Positions 37,301-47,622 are shown, counted from the first letter of the stretch. The stretch is 64,000 bases of DNA from Legionella beliardensis (GCF_900452395.1 NZ_UGNV01000001.1:2901501-2965500), one strand, 5' to 3'. Notes: generated by a model from the sequence alone, not told the origin. Translations and numbers: made by a program.

Positions 37301-39787
37301 CATTACTCCAAAGCTGTTTCTGAGTTTAGAAAAGCAGTTATTAATTTAACTGGATTATTTTCTGACCCCTTGCAAGTGCGACTGAAAGCAGCAAAATCTG
37401 GCCTACCTTTTCCCGAAATAGAAGAACCTAATGGTGCATTAGCACAGAGTCAACAAGTACTCAGTATTAAACAAATTTATAACAGCCTATATCATCTCGA
37501 ACAGATTTGTGTGCAATTAGAGGCATTAAATAATAAGAGCTCGCAAAGTATCTATGTCATGCATTTGATTAGAGCTTATAGTCATATTGATGAAATCGAT
37601 AAGGCTGCTAGAGATCTTTATACTAATCCTTATCTAGCGCTGCTTGCGCAAGAATTAATTGCAAAAGCCAGTAAGATACAAGAGGTATTTCTCGCCCAAA
37701 CTGATGCCTATAGTGTTGATCCCACATCAGTTACACAAGTCCCAGGGCAAGTTAAGCAAAACGCTATCTGGTATGCTTTACAAACATTCTTGTTAGTACC
37801 AGCCCATATTAAAGCTTTATCAGAAAAGCGTGACTTATCTGAATATGAGTTAACTCATATTCAAACCCGTACTAAAGACATTACGATTAAAATTGAGCGC
37901 ATTATTGCAAAGTCTGATTCTCACTTTAAACTTTTACTTGAAGCACCGACAATGTATGAGTTGTTCACAAAGTTAAAGCAGAATTTAGCTGAATTTACCA
38001 CCATTACGCACGATGCTGTCTTAGATAATATCAGAGAAATAAACACCGTTATTTTCACTGATATTTTAATAGAAACCGATAAGTGGGAAGATCAATTAGG
38101 CTTAAAGGCTGGCCTATTATCAGGCCCTATGAAAGAAATAGTAGATGAATTTTATAGAGGGCTTGTAGAGCCTTTAGGTTTTACTTCCGATAATTATTTT
38201 GAACTAATAACCGATATTTCTCCCTTTATTAAACGTAAAGAAGCTTGCGAAAAAGTAGCAGTTACTACTCGCCAAAAGCTAACCGATAATAATTTCCAGG
38301 CTAACTGCACAGCCCTAAAAGAATTAGATACACACATAGACCACTACATTAACTTTACGACAGGATTTATACCGCCTACCTACCCATTTGTTATTGATTA
38401 CACGAAAGATCATATCTTACAAGCATGCGCGAAGCTGCAACCTTTTCTTAAAGAGCAACAGAATAATAGCGCTTTAGCAACAAAGCCCGCTATTTTAAGC
38501 AAACTAAATGACTGTATTGATATAACAAATGTTGTGCAGTTAATGAAGTTACTTAATGACTATAATACTTACCAAAACTCTAGCAGCGTGGCTACCTTAG
38601 ATGATACCTTAGCCGACCAAGAAAATAGGAAGTCTATCCCCCTTGAGGATGATTCCATTGAACTAGTTAATTTATCTGCTGACGTAATAAGTACTTCTAA
38701 TTCTTTAAATACCAATTTAAGCGATATTAATCTAGGTCGTCAGCAAATCATTGATCACTACCACGCAATGACTGCAAGGTTATCTGACAAAAACCAACTG
38801 GCTTATGATTTTCCCAAAGAACTCAATGATGAAGAAATCCTTAACCTTAATCCTAACAATCTTTGGCAAACGATAGTTAAACAATTTACAGCAGTAAAAA
38901 CTATTAGTAGCTACTATCAAGGCATTTATTCTACTTATAAAGTCACTGAAGAAACAGCTGAAAAAAAGCAACAATACATAACAGCCTTACAAGTTGAACA
39001 AACACAAATTAATGAGCAACTCAAAGATGACTTTATTCATAATGAAATTAACAAACGCGTACAAACCATCATTAATCAGCAAACTGATTTAATTAATTTA
39101 AATAGCGAATACAATAATGCTTTAGAAAAATATTTACTAGATAAAGAATTTCAAGCCGATCTCATCAAAAAAATTTATAATGAAAGTGATATTAAACTGG
39201 CAATTAAAGAAAAATTACTTGAGCGTGCGCAACAATTCAAAAAAAATAATTTAGATAAGTATGCTCGATTAGATTACGTTTTGTCAGCTATTACTGACTT
39301 TCAAATTTATTTAAGGAAATCAAGTGAGGCTTATAAAAGAGGTTATTCAATATTTGAAGATAATAAGACCATCACTAATAAACAAGCCCAAATTAATATT
39401 TTACTCGATCTGACCAAGAAAAATAGCCCCGATGATAGCGTTGAACACCGCTTTAGAAAGGTTCAAAAATATGTAGATAATGATATTTCATTTGGCATTG
39501 CAATGGTAACCTATAGAACATTCGATAAACCAAGTTTTAATTGGCTTATCAATTGTATTCTTTCACTTTTAAAAGCGTTACATCTTTATAAACCAACATC
39601 CTTAAAATGTTTTGAGCAAGTTAAAGATGCAACCGCTGCTAAACCTAAACACATGCCTCGCTATGGCTTTTTTACTGAGCCAACACGTGAAGCACGTTAC
39701 GATTTACCATTTAGACTTAATTTAGATGCGCCGGATACAGATATTGAACTTGATGATATGCGCCTTCCAGCACCGCTTACCGTCTAG
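34388..39787 (+). CDS. Giant 1799-residue protein with internal repeats, candidate Dot/Icm effector
   Basis: No known domain was recognised. The protein is mostly alpha-helical with charged, coiled-coil-like stretches. Residues about 51-143 are repeated at 147-238 with a period of 96 (sharing DFD, AY-LT-DNKLYYFNRAL, EGQ, and SGH). A second, more distant internal duplication links about 492-570 (TDKVEDE, GTLSDPL) with 1220-1310 (TDKWEDQ, GLLSGPM, DEFYRGL). A linker rich in A, E and S lies near 720-770. A hydrophobic stretch (WLINCILSLLKAL) lies near the C terminus, followed by an acidic polar tail ending in IELDDMRLPAPLTV. There is no signal peptide. Size, build and genus suggest a type IV effector, possibly of the SidH/SdhA kind, which I could not verify. 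Confidence 0.75.
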   Translation: MLTYYLQVIESFKEHQLSILLRDIREKVIGFLESDYFDVEAKKLFEDIAGCRFFLMSPVLKIPDFDASTKAAYVLTTDNKLYYFNRALAEPFTQINLSAESYDALIKELAVSPLIEGQVCKKITNYLTKAQLDTISKHSGHEHIANCRLFFTSSTPKATDFDENTKKAYILTPDNKLYYFNRALQIPLTEIPISEEECLALKTNFAITPLDEGQTYKKINHALTLAQLSLITKYSGHQYKEDDQELPFTNFESQPKQIVQLKETINGLHHGELAFQDLEAVNLRDGKNRIQDIITLCLHTIREGYLASYRLTHLDINIQQIFTREIGLILTLLAKVQNYAATYEDKATKLAEMVQSYPISYTAGNIAGIAVDQMQPYTGHIDYNFLAHFSAILPRYIQQLTEYIHKYTNELTELEPTLDKAKINELEENAIKLLQAINNLQDNTFLFTFKGINYLHIIQHVTMLAMSTLEQMGHMSDTTQDAIRDKLRLLKYTLLVQLFALTDKVEDEALLAPGTLSDPLMQAVVPLYQEIIRYASKPVDFSKKGQELLTIEDPKFIQLRIKETQQRINAAKKQLFKAQEIQDAFNSFFTILESQRGFNRIIDLPDSVKKELTANYIYIHAYFEKIDVELHNEILRGLQNSAGTHLDQLRNIYFQARGHTTDHIKKLVALKPSLISALASDVATHKFHIESNQRLIESIYKRADLTVCPIEFTDNQVKEVPPVAFPVEQESILAEAIDALAQESSEHAEASAPSPIVAAGEAVNTTSKLPPLLQILSFNEPAILKLSTDKQATLATITKGSGTVITNPDRLTTEQTINLLQFYQEQHASIITAKNKFALFLSALTGSERLVDKKNKEELRRWYTEFQPYFLRVFLTSQAIDIGYFDDVICSNLKNKLPDDPSTTIGVTRKHFNRLNNMFNQKMNEALTFCEQRIEIYQTLAKSKFKTETEQTALKPNYTYGNRAHHLIKHTHYSKAVSEFRKAVINLTGLFSDPLQVRLKAAKSGLPFPEIEEPNGALAQSQQVLSIKQIYNSLYHLEQICVQLEALNNKSSQSIYVMHLIRAYSHIDEIDKAARDLYTNPYLALLAQELIAKASKIQEVFLAQTDAYSVDPTSVTQVPGQVKQNAIWYALQTFLLVPAHIKALSEKRDLSEYELTHIQTRTKDITIKIERIIAKSDSHFKLLLEAPTMYELFTKLKQNLAEFTTITHDAVLDNIREINTVIFTDILIETDKWEDQLGLKAGLLSGPMKEIVDEFYRGLVEPLGFTSDNYFELITDISPFIKRKEACEKVAVTTRQKLTDNNFQANCTALKELDTHIDHYINFTTGFIPPTYPFVIDYTKDHILQACAKLQPFLKEQQNNSALATKPAILSKLNDCIDITNVVQLMKLLNDYNTYQNSSSVATLDDTLADQENRKSIPLEDDSIELVNLSADVISTSNSLNTNLSDINLGRQQIIDHYHAMTARLSDKNQLAYDFPKELNDEEILNLNPNNLWQTIVKQFTAVKTISSYYQGIYSTYKVTEETAEKKQQYITALQVEQTQINEQLKDDFIHNEINKRVQTIINQQTDLINLNSEYNNALEKYLLDKEFQADLIKKIYNESDIKLAIKEKLLERAQQFKKNNLDKYARLDYVLSAITDFQIYLRKSSEAYKRGYSIFEDNKTITNKQAQINILLDLTKKNSPDDSVEHRFRKVQKYVDNDISFGIAMVTYRTFDKPSFNWLINCILSLLKALHLYKPTSLKCFEQVKDATAAKPKHMPRYGFFTEPTREARYDLPFRLNLDAPDTDIELDDMRLPAPLTV
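34538..35101 (+). repeat. Two tandem 96-residue modules inside the giant protein
   Basis: Coding repeat. Module 1 (residues about 51-143) and module 2 (about 147-238) share DFD, the block DNKLYYFNRAL, the EGQ..KKI pattern, and the closing SGH. The DNA copies have diverged, so it is an old duplication. Confidence 0.8.
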
Positions 39788-39851
39788 ATATTCCTACATC
39801 CCTAAAATTGCTTGGCTGTAAAAAATGGGTAGCAAGCTATTTAAATTAAGC

Positions 39852-39857
39852 TATAAT
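39852..39857 (+). promoter_or_regulatory. -10 element TATAAT before the deformylase gene
   Basis: Perfect TATAAT 26 bases before the ATG at 39883. No good -35 at the standard distance. It supports transcription starting just upstream of the longer reading frame. Confidence 0.4.
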
Positions 39858-39882
39858 TTGAATTTTTTTAACTAGTCTTATA

Positions 39883-40554
39883 ATGAAGATTTTTGTTTAT
39901 ATTGCCTCTATTCTTTTAGGATTTACTATGTCACAACTTGCTTTTCCACTTAACATCATTACTGTCGAGCAAGAAGCTAATAAAAAAATACTAACAAGCC
40001 AAGCTCAAGATGTGCAATTTCCCCTAGCTCAAGAAGATTTAGAGCTAGTTAAAGCAATGAAGGAAAGATTACTTGCCCTTGAAGGTGTTGGACTCGCCGC
40101 TCCCCAGGTAAATCAGGCAAAACGGATTATAGCTATTTATATTCCTGAGAATGCAGCCTTGCTACGCAAGGAAGTAAGACCCTACCCTCTACATATCCTC
40201 TTTAATCCGCACTATGAGCCTATAAACGAGCATGAAAAAATAGCTGACTTTGAAGCTTGCTACTCAGTTAGCAGTAAAGCCGGAAAGGTGCCACGTTATA
40301 AACAAATTAAGTTAACTTATTTTGATGAATCAGGTGCCCAGCATCAAACAATTGAAGAGGGATTTTATGCGCGCGTATTACAGCATGAAATTGATCACCT
40401 TAATGGTACTCTAATTATTGATAGATTAACTGCAGATTGTGTACAAGGCACGCTTGCAGAGATGATGGAGTTACGCCGCAGTGAGTTGTCGGAAGAACAA
40501 AAGAAGTTATTCGACGAATTAATGCAAAAAAAAGCGCTAAAAAAGGACAGTTGA
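39883..40554 (+). CDS. def: Peptide deformylase, atypical, with signal-like N terminus
   Basis: Removes the N-formyl group from new proteins. The motif GVGLAAPQ (about 68-75), the second motif EACYS (about 124-128; the usual form is EGCLS) with the metal-ligand Cys, and QHEIDH (about 167-172) are present, so metal ligands are complete. It has 223 residues with a long N-terminal extension; the first 20 residues (MKIFVYIASILLGFTM...) look like a signal peptide. An alternative ATG at 39928, with AGGA 8 bases upstream, would remove it and give a normal cytoplasmic enzyme. fmt is not adjacent, so this is probably a second deformylase. Confidence 0.85.
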   Translation: MKIFVYIASILLGFTMSQLAFPLNIITVEQEANKKILTSQAQDVQFPLAQEDLELVKAMKERLLALEGVGLAAPQVNQAKRIIAIYIPENAALLRKEVRPYPLHILFNPHYEPINEHEKIADFEACYSVSSKAGKVPRYKQIKLTYFDESGAQHQTIEEGFYARVLQHEIDHLNGTLIIDRLTADCVQGTLAEMMELRRSELSEEQKKLFDELMQKKALKKDS

Positions 40555-40630
40555 GAAAAGTAAATTACTGCACAAATGTCATCACTTACCCTTATAAGTA
40601 AAGGATAAGTGATGCATTAATACTTTAAAG

Positions 40631-41056
40631 TTAAGAAGTGTAAATCTTTGCGCCTGATTCTATTTCACAATTAAATGAAAAACTGTCTGCTACTGGCGTG
40701 TAGTTAACTGCATCTAACGCTTGAGTTGTTAAATTAACATAATTTTTATTAGTGATTGTATATCTTACAAATTCATAAATAGGCTTACCAGGGGCCTGTG
40801 GGTTATTTAACGTAAAATGGGTTAATGAGGTAGCCATGTAATCAGCAACTACAGCTATGGCATTAGGGGTAAAAACACCAACAATCATTGATTGCGTTAA
40901 ATCTTTATTAGGCGTTGAACATTTTGAAAAGTCGATAGCTATGTGTATAGTCTTGCCAGTAATTACCGCCGCTTTGATTTCATCAAAATTATGTAATTCA
41001 TCAGCAAAGCTATTTGCTGCGCTTAGTAATGCCGCAACTAAAATTAGTTTTTTCAT
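40631..41056 (-). CDS. VirK-like secreted protein
   Basis: 141 residues with a signal peptide ending near ANSFA (about residue 18). The mature part (LHNFDEIKAAVITGKTIHIAIDFSKC, then a beta-rich body with VRYTITN and ending in FNCEIESGAKIY) fits the VirK family, first seen as a virulence-related periplasmic protein in plant-associated bacteria. Two cysteines may form a disulfide. No direct evidence for a role here. Convergent with the deformylase gene. Confidence 0.65.
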   Translation of the reverse strand: MKKLILVAALLSAANSFADELHNFDEIKAAVITGKTIHIAIDFSKCSTPNKDLTQSMIVGVFTPNAIAVVADYMATSLTHFTLNNPQAPGKPIYEFVRYTITNKNYVNLTTQALDAVNYTPVADSFSFNCEIESGAKIYTS

Positions 41057-41119
41057 AAATAGTCAATCCTTGGTTAAAAACACAACAATTAATGCATGCA
41101 TTTGCCTGGAGTAAATGTA

Positions 41120-41175
41120 GCCTGGGTGCAGGCCTAAAGGCCTGCACCCAGGTTTCACACTGCATTTCGCCAGGC
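41120..41175. repeat. Dispersed GCCTGGGTGCAGG hairpin element (copy 2)
   Basis: Perfect 14-bp arms CCTGGGTGCAGGCC (41121-41134) and GGCCTGCACCCAGG (41139-41152) with loop TAAA, followed by GGTTTCAC and a third CCAGGCTA block. It matches copy 1 at 18855-18908 in order of parts. It lies between the VirK-like gene and sucD. Confidence 0.75.
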
Positions 41176-41232
41176 TATTTTACTTACAATTGAAGTAAAA
41201 ACCTTCTTGCAAGTGAACAAAGTAAATTAATC

Positions 41233-42108
41233 TTACCAACCAGTTACTTCACCAATAGCATCACCCAACTCAGCAGGCGATCTTACAGTCACAACACCAG
41301 CTGCTTCAAGTGCTGCAAATTTCTCTGCCGCAGTCCCCTTGCCACCAGAAATAATTGCGCCCGCATGACCCATTCTTTTACCTGGAGGTGCAGTAACGCC
41401 TGCAATATAGGAAACGACTGGTTTAGTGACGTGTGATTTAATAAATTCTGCTGCTTCTTCCTCGGCAGAGCCGCCAATTTCACCAACCATAATAATCGCT
41501 TCGGTTTGTGGGTCTTTTTCGAATAAAGCTAATGCATCGATAAAACTTGTACCAGGAATAGGATCTCCACCAATACCAATACAAGTACTCTGGCCAAACC
41601 CTTTATCGGTTGTTTGTTTTACCGCTTCATAAGTTAGCGTTCCAGAACGGGAAACAATACCGACCTTACCTGGCAAATGAATGGAGCCTGGCATAATACC
41701 TATTTTACATTCACCAGGTGTAATAATTCCGGGACAATTAGGCCCAATTAGTCGTGAATGCGTATTATTTTCTAGATAAACTTTAACTTGTAGCATATCT
41801 AATACGGGCACGCCTTCGGTAATACAAACAATTAATTTTATACCCGCATCTGCAGCTTCTAAGATTGAATCTTTACAAAACGCAGCTGGAACATAAATAA
41901 CTGATGCATCTGCACCAGTTTCCTCAACGGCTTCCCGCACTGTATTAAACACAGGTAAACCTAGGTGCTGTTGCCCGCCCTTACCAGGTGTAACCCCACC
42001 TACCATTTTGGTACCGTATTCTATCGCTTGTTCAGAATGAAATGTCCCTTGTTTACCTGTAAAGCCCTGACAAATTACTTTTGTATCTTTATTTACTAAA
42101 ACACTCAT
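41233..42108 (-). CDS. sucD: Succinyl-CoA synthetase alpha subunit SucD
   Basis: With SucC, converts succinyl-CoA to succinate with formation of ATP or GTP. The ATG at 42108 is chosen because GAGG lies 7 bases upstream and the opening [21 protein letters not shown] aligns with E. coli SucD; the open frame extends to a TTG at 42120. 291 residues. The phosphohistidine motif [17 protein letters not shown] and the CoA-binding [10 protein letters not shown] are intact. It follows sucC by 50 bases. Confidence 0.97.
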   Translation of the reverse strand: MSVLVNKDTKVICQGFTGKQGTFHSEQAIEYGTKMVGGVTPGKGGQQHLGLPVFNTVREAVEETGADASVIYVPAAFCKDSILEAADAGIKLIVCITEGVPVLDMLQVKVYLENNTHSRLIGPNCPGIITPGECKIGIMPGSIHLPGKVGIVSRSGTLTYEAVKQTTDKGFGQSTCIGIGGDPIPGTSFIDALALFEKDPQTEAIIMVGEIGGSAEEEAAEFIKSHVTKPVVSYIAGVTAPPGKRMGHAGAIISGGKGTAAEKFAALEAAGVVTVRSPAELGDAIGEVTGW

Positions 42109-42158
42109 TGCTTGCCTCAATTATTTAATAGGTTTGAACCTTTAGAACACTTGTTTAG

Positions 42159-43325
42159 TTACTGCTTGGCAACTGCTGCCACTATTTTGTTCGCTGCATC
42201 AGTTAAACTATTAGCAGCAATGACGTTTAAATCACTTTTATTTAGGATATCAGCCCCAAGTGCTGCATTATTACCTTCTAAACGCACAACCACTGGAATT
42301 TTTACATCGACTTCTTTTACCGCAGCAAGTATACCTTCAGCAATAAGATCACACCGGACAATCCCACCAAAAATGTTGACTAATATTCCTTTTACTTTTT
42401 CATCAGAGACAATAATTTTAAATGCTTCAGTAACACGCTCTTTAGTAGCACCGCCACCAACATCTAAGAAGTTTGCAGGTTCACCACCATGTAACTTGAT
42501 GACATCCATAGTAGCCATAGCAAGACCTGCGCCATTTACCATGCAACCGATTTCCCCGTCTAAAGGAATATAATTTAATTCCCAATCAGTAGCCCTGTTT
42601 TCACGCTCATCCTCTTGCGAAGGATCACGCATATTTTTTAATTTAGGCTGTCTGTATAAAGCATTACTATCAACATTTATCTTGCCATCTAAGCAAATAA
42701 GCTGACCTGTCTTAGTGACCACAAGTGGATTAATTTCTAACAAACTTAAGTCACATTCCACAAACATTTTGCCAAGGCCTATCATTAACTGCGTAAATTG
42801 TTTAATTTGATCATTATCCAAACCAAGCTTAAACCCTAAGTCACGACATTGATAAGGCATTACACCAACTAAAGGATCAACTATAACCTTAAAAATCTTT
42901 TCAGGTGTTTCATGAGCTACTTTTTCAATCTCAACACCGCCTTCAGTAGACGCCATAATAACAACCCGCTGGCTCGCTCTATCGACTACAGCGCTTAAAT
43001 ACAATTCGCGGTCTATATCGCATGTTTCTTCAATTAAAACCGCATTAATTGGTTGACCTTTTGCATCTGTTTGGTAGGTTACTAAGCGATTGCCCAATAA
43101 TGATTTAACATAAGCTGCTAACTCATCTTTAGTAGCTACTAGCTTTACGCCACCAGCTTTACCTCGACCACCCGCGTGAACTTGCGCTTTAGCTACCCAT
43201 TTTGGCGTTGATAAGAGAGAGGCCGCTTGAATTGCATCTTCAACATTATAAGCAACATGACCGTTAGGTGTAGGTAAACCATAACTGGCAAACAATTGCT
43301 TCGCTTGATATTCATGTAAATTCAT
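42159..43325 (-). CDS. sucC: Succinyl-CoA synthetase beta subunit SucC
   Basis: ATP-grasp subunit of succinyl-CoA synthetase, 388 residues as in E. coli. The opening [20 protein letters not shown], the ATP-grasp lysine region ([18 protein letters not shown]), the metal site LEINPLVVT and the glycine-rich [13 protein letters not shown] block are all intact. It lies 164 bases after sucB, a gap that holds a long palindrome, so it may have its own promoter. Confidence 0.97.
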   Translation of the reverse strand: MNLHEYQAKQLFASYGLPTPNGHVAYNVEDAIQAASLLSTPKWVAKAQVHAGGRGKAGGVKLVATKDELAAYVKSLLGNRLVTYQTDAKGQPINAVLIEETCDIDRELYLSAVVDRASQRVVIMASTEGGVEIEKVAHETPEKIFKVIVDPLVGVMPYQCRDLGFKLGLDNDQIKQFTQLMIGLGKMFVECDLSLLEINPLVVTKTGQLICLDGKINVDSNALYRQPKLKNMRDPSQEDERENRATDWELNYIPLDGEIGCMVNGAGLAMATMDVIKLHGGEPANFLDVGGGATKERVTEAFKIIVSDEKVKGILVNIFGGIVRCDLIAEGILAAVKEVDVKIPVVVRLEGNNAALGADILNKSDLNVIAANSLTDAANKIVAAVAKQ

Positions 43326-43451
43326 TATTACTACCCTAGTGTTTCTATCTGACTTAAATTAAGTGGCCGAATTTTAACATGGATTTAAGGATACGGACAT
43401 AGGTGTCTAAAGCTAGCACTTAGTTAGCAATGATTGGGTAAAAACCAAGAC

Positions 43452-43479
43452 ATGCCTATGTTTGATCAAACATAGGCAT
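43452..43479. terminator. Perfect 28-base palindrome between sucB and sucC
   Basis: Self-complementary sequence with arms ATGCCTATGTTTGA and its complement, only 10 bases after the sucB stop. On the minus strand a TTTTT run follows about 9 bases later, and on the plus strand TCGTTTTTA follows. It could end sdhCDAB-sucAB transcripts or reduce expression of sucCD. Confidence 0.6.
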
Positions 43480-43489
43480 ATCGTTTTTA

Positions 43490-44728
43490 TTAAACATCCA
43501 GCAATAAACGAGTAGGATCTTCTAACAACTCTTTGACATTGACAAGAAACTGAACTGATTCTCTACCATCTATTAAACGATGATCGTAAGATAAAGCGAT
43601 ATACATCATGGGGCGAATTACAATTTCGCCTTTTTCAACAATAGGCCTGTCTTCGATTTTATGCATACCTAAAATACCAGTCTGCGGCGGATTAATGATA
43701 GGGGTTGCTAATAAAGAACCAAAAACGCCACCATTAGTAATGGTAAACGTCCCACCTTGCATTTCTTCCATCGCTAATTTACCTTGGCGCGCTCGAGTTG
43801 CTGTATCAATGATGACTTGCTCAATCTCTGCCATGGATAATTGATCAGCATTTCTTATCACTGGTACCACAAGGCCTCTTTCGGTAGAAACAGCAACCCC
43901 AATGTCATAATAACCGTGATAAACAATATCTTGACCATCTATCGATGCATTAACGGCAGGAAAACGCTTTAATGCTTCAACGACCGCTTTAGTAAAGAAA
44001 GACATGAACCCTAAACGAACACCATGCTTTTTCTCAAAGGAATCTTTATATTGAGCACGTAAATCCATAACCGCTTTAAGATTAACTTCATTAAACGTAG
44101 TTAACATAGCAGCATTGTGCTGTGCCTGAACTAAGCGCTCGGCAATTTTAGCGCGTAATCTGGTCATAGGAACGCGACGTTCTTCACGATCACCCGCAGT
44201 TGTGCTTTGTTCTCTGGCAACATTAGTGCTTTTAGCAGCTGCTTGAGCCTTAGGTTGAGATGTTGGTTCAGATTTAGATTTTTCGCGATTGGCAGCAATA
44301 AATGCCTCCACATCTTCTTTAGTTAGTCGTCCATCTTTGCTAGAACTTGGTACCTCTGCTGCCTGTAAATTATTTTCAGATAAAAGTCTACGTACCGCAG
44401 GGCCGGCAACTTTTTCATCCGAACTAGATTGCTCTTCTGTTTTTTGCGTATCCGCGCTAGGAGTAGGTTGTGCTTTTGCATCAGCGCTTGCACCTTCCTC
44501 AATACGCGCTAGAAGCTCGCCTGATGTAACAGTATCCCCTTCTTTAAACAGAATTTCCTTAAGAACGCCATCTGCTGGAGCAGGAACTTCCAAGACAACT
44601 TTATCCGTTTCTAAATCAAGAAGATTTTCATCTCGGCTCACTTTATCGCCAATTTTTTTATGCCATGTGGCAATGGTTGCATCAGCAACCGACTCTGGCA
44701 AATTAGGTACTTTAACTTCAATAGACAT
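43490..44728 (-). CDS. sucB: 2-oxoglutarate dehydrogenase E2, dihydrolipoyl succinyltransferase SucB
   Basis: Core of the 2-oxoglutarate dehydrogenase complex; carries lipoate and makes succinyl-CoA. 412 residues. The single lipoyl domain has the lipoylated Lys at about residue 43 in [12 protein letters not shown]. An alanine/serine/glutamate-rich linker is followed by a peripheral-subunit binding domain ([13 protein letters not shown]). The catalytic domain contains the His in [13 protein letters not shown]. It lies 34 bases after sucA. The E3 gene (lpd) is not in this window. Confidence 0.96.
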   Translation of the reverse strand: MSIEVKVPNLPESVADATIATWHKKIGDKVSRDENLLDLETDKVVLEVPAPADGVLKEILFKEGDTVTSGELLARIEEGASADAKAQPTPSADTQKTEEQSSSDEKVAGPAVRRLLSENNLQAAEVPSSSKDGRLTKEDVEAFIAANREKSKSEPTSQPKAQAAAKSTNVAREQSTTAGDREERRVPMTRLRAKIAERLVQAQHNAAMLTTFNEVNLKAVMDLRAQYKDSFEKKHGVRLGFMSFFTKAVVEALKRFPAVNASIDGQDIVYHGYYDIGVAVSTERGLVVPVIRNADQLSMAEIEQVIIDTATRARQGKLAMEEMQGGTFTITNGGVFGSLLATPIINPPQTGILGMHKIEDRPIVEKGEIVIRPMMYIALSYDHRLIDGRESVQFLVNVKELLEDPTRLLLDV

Positions 44729-44762
44729 GGTTAGACCTTTTTCGATTATATAGTTTAGACAG

Positions 44763-47570
44763 TTAATCTGCTAATGCTTGGTTTACTAACTCTTGCTGCT
44801 GCTCAGCATGTAAAACTGGACTACCAACTGCAGGAGCTGCCGCAAAACCTCGGCCAGCATAACGCAAATGCTGATCAATTTGTAAACAATCTTTAATATT
44901 ATGTTGTGATGCAAACCACACACCTTGATTTTGTGGCTCTTCCTGACACCAAACAATATCTTTTGCCAAAGAGTACTTGGCTAATATATTAACCAATGAC
45001 TTTTTAGGAAATGGATATAATTGTTCTATACGCACAATAGCAACATGGTTTAATTGATCATCACGGCGTTTTTGTAAAAGATCATAATATACTTTTCCAC
45101 AGCATAATACGACTCTTGTCACTTTCATTGGATCTATATCATCAATTTCAGGGATAACATTGTGGAATTTACCCTGTGTCAGATCGATTACTGGCGAAAC
45201 CGCTAACTTATGACGAAGTAAACTTTTTGGTGTCATCACAATTAAAGGCTTACGGAATTTACGTAAAACCTGTCGGCGCAGCATATGAAAAATTTGAGCA
45301 GGCGTTGTTGGTGTACACACTTGAATGTTATGTTGAGCGCATAATTGCATATAACGTTCTAAACGTGCAGACGAATGCTCTGGCCCCTGCCCTTCATAAC
45401 CATGAGGTAGAAACATAACTAAGCCGCATAAACGCCCCCATTTCTGCTCGCCTGAACTGATAAACTGATCGACAACAACTTGCGCACCATTAGCAAAATC
45501 ACCAAATTGCGCTTCCCAAATTACTAAGGAATTTGGCGCAGACGCAGCATAACCATATTCAAATGCAAGAACTGCTTCTTCTGATAAAACAGAATCGATG
45601 ACAACAAAGTGCGTATCTGAGTTATTAACCGTTCTTTCTAAAGGAATATTCACTTCACCGGTCTGAATATCATGTAAAACGGCATGACGATGCGCAAAAG
45701 TTCCCCGACCTGAATCTTGTCCTGATAATCTAACACAATAACCTTCGTGTAAAAGGCTAGCATAAGCCATGGTTTCCGCATAACCCCAGTTCATTTGCAC
45801 ATCACCAGTTGTCATTTTTTCCCGCTCATTCAGTAATTTCTTAACTACAGGGTGTACTTCAAAACCTTTGGGTAAATTATGTAGTATTTGAGAGAGTTGA
45901 TTTAATGTCTCTTCACTAATGGTTGTGTCTACTTTATCTGTCCATTTAGCATGGAGATAAGGTGACCAATCAATTGATATTTTGCCTTCGTAATTGTCAT
46001 GAACAGTATTAACAACAGGCTGTCCCTTATCTAAGGTATTGCGATAGTTTTCGATGAGCTCATCAACTTTTTCTTTCGTAATTAAACCATCTTTAATCAA
46101 ATGCTCAGCATACGTTTCTCGCAATGGGCGCATACTTTTAATCTTCTTATACATTGTAGGCTGTGTAATAGAAGGCTCATCTGCTTCATTATGACCATGA
46201 CGTCGGTAACAAACTAAATCAATGACCACATCCCGTTTAAATTTCATACGAAAATCAAATGCGATTTGAGTTGCAAACACAACTGCCTCTGGATCATCAC
46301 CATTAACGTGTATAACAGGAGCCTGAACCATTTTAGCAACATCAGTACAATAAAGGGTTGAGCGTGCATCTAAGGGATTACTGGTTGTAAAACCAATTTG
46401 GTTGTTGATGACGATGTGGACAGTTCCTCCAGTTGAGTAGCCGCGAGCCTGGGAGAAGTTAAATGTTTCCATGACCACACCCTGACCTGCAAAAGCAGCG
46501 TCCCCATGGATAACCACGGGAACCACCGTATTTTTCTGTGCTAAGTCATCACGGCGCTCAAGGCGTATCCTTGCAGAGCCCTCAACCACAGGACCTATAA
46601 TTTCTAAGTGAGAAGGATTAAAAGCTAGGGCTAAATGCACAATATCGCCACTTTCTGTACGAATATCCGAAGAAAAGCCCAAGTGGTATTTTACATCGCC
46701 TGTTCTTTCTGAAACAATTTTGCCTTCAAATTCTTGGAAAAGTTGGTCAGGTGCTTTCCCTAAAACATTAACTAAAACATTTAAGCGGCCCCGATGCGCC
46801 ATGCCAATAATAATTTCTTTTACTTGTTGTTGGCCACCTTGACGAATAATTTCTTTCATCATGGGAATAAAAGCATCTCCGCCTTCTAATGAAAAGCGCT
46901 TTTGTCCTACATAGCGAGTACCTAAATAACGCTCTAAACCATCTGCAGCAATTAAATCATTAAGTATTTCTTTTTTCTTTGCTGTATCAAAATTAGGCCG
47001 ACCTCGGGCAGTTTCTAACTTTTGCTGCAACCATTGGGTTTCTTCTACATTGGAAATATGCATGTATTCGATACCTATGCTGCCACAATAAGTATCTCTT
47101 AATGCCTCTAAAATCTCTTTAAGCGACATATCCTTTGCTTGAAAATAATTTCCAGCAAAAAAATGATGATTTAAATCGTCCTGGGATAAGTTATGATAAC
47201 TTAACTCAAGGCTTGGGACTTGTACCCGCTCAGTCATACCAAGTGGGTCAAGTTTAGCGACATGGTGCCCATAAGAACGATAGGCATTAATTAAATGAGC
47301 AACTTGAAACTGCTTGCTATCTGCAGAAGGCGCACTTACTTGATTAACAACTCTTTTATTTGCATTTTCTAAAAAATAATTGCGTATATCACGATGTGAA
47401 ATTTCTTTTTTTATTGAGTCTACTTTAGGTAGCGCTTCAAAAGCTAAGCGCCAATCAGTAGGGACAGAATTAGGATCTGCTAAAAAGTCTTCATACAAAG
47501 CATCGACATAGGCCATATTGCCGCCTGACAAATAAGAAGAAGCCCATTGTTTTTGCAGATTACTACTCAT
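44763..47570 (-). CDS. sucA: 2-oxoglutarate dehydrogenase E1 component SucA
   Basis: Thiamine-diphosphate enzyme that decarboxylates 2-oxoglutarate. 935 residues, full length. The N-terminal helix [17 protein letters not shown] is typical. The TPP/metal region contains [16 protein letters not shown] and [11 protein letters not shown]. The active-site [13 protein letters not shown] and the [17 protein letters not shown] blocks are intact, as is the C-terminal MTPKSLLRH. Downstream of sdhB by 52 bases, upstream of sucB. Confidence 0.97.
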   Translation of the reverse strand: MSSNLQKQWASSYLSGGNMAYVDALYEDFLADPNSVPTDWRLAFEALPKVDSIKKEISHRDIRNYFLENANKRVVNQVSAPSADSKQFQVAHLINAYRSYGHHVAKLDPLGMTERVQVPSLELSYHNLSQDDLNHHFFAGNYFQAKDMSLKEILEALRDTYCGSIGIEYMHISNVEETQWLQQKLETARGRPNFDTAKKKEILNDLIAADGLERYLGTRYVGQKRFSLEGGDAFIPMMKEIIRQGGQQQVKEIIIGMAHRGRLNVLVNVLGKAPDQLFQEFEGKIVSERTGDVKYHLGFSSDIRTESGDIVHLALAFNPSHLEIIGPVVEGSARIRLERRDDLAQKNTVVPVVIHGDAAFAGQGVVMETFNFSQARGYSTGGTVHIVINNQIGFTTSNPLDARSTLYCTDVAKMVQAPVIHVNGDDPEAVVFATQIAFDFRMKFKRDVVIDLVCYRRHGHNEADEPSITQPTMYKKIKSMRPLRETYAEHLIKDGLITKEKVDELIENYRNTLDKGQPVVNTVHDNYEGKISIDWSPYLHAKWTDKVDTTISEETLNQLSQILHNLPKGFEVHPVVKKLLNEREKMTTGDVQMNWGYAETMAYASLLHEGYCVRLSGQDSGRGTFAHRHAVLHDIQTGEVNIPLERTVNNSDTHFVVIDSVLSEEAVLAFEYGYAASAPNSLVIWEAQFGDFANGAQVVVDQFISSGEQKWGRLCGLVMFLPHGYEGQGPEHSSARLERYMQLCAQHNIQVCTPTTPAQIFHMLRRQVLRKFRKPLIVMTPKSLLRHKLAVSPVIDLTQGKFHNVIPEIDDIDPMKVTRVVLCCGKVYYDLLQKRRDDQLNHVAIVRIEQLYPFPKKSLVNILAKYSLAKDIVWCQEEPQNQGVWFASQHNIKDCLQIDQHLRYAGRGFAAAPAVGSPVLHAEQQQELVNQALAD

Positions 47571-47622
47571 ATTTTTCTCCCAAGGGGTTTGCTGGACATG
47601 GCAGCAAACCAGAAAAATTATA

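Noticed and set aside
42112-42573. Open frame of 153 codons on the plus strand opposite sucC
   Set aside because: Shadow of the sucC coding sequence; no ribosome site and no recognisable protein.
44289-44753. Open frame of 154 codons on the plus strand opposite sucB
   Set aside because: Lies wholly over the well-defined sucB lipoyl and linker region; low-complexity S/A/T product with no family features.
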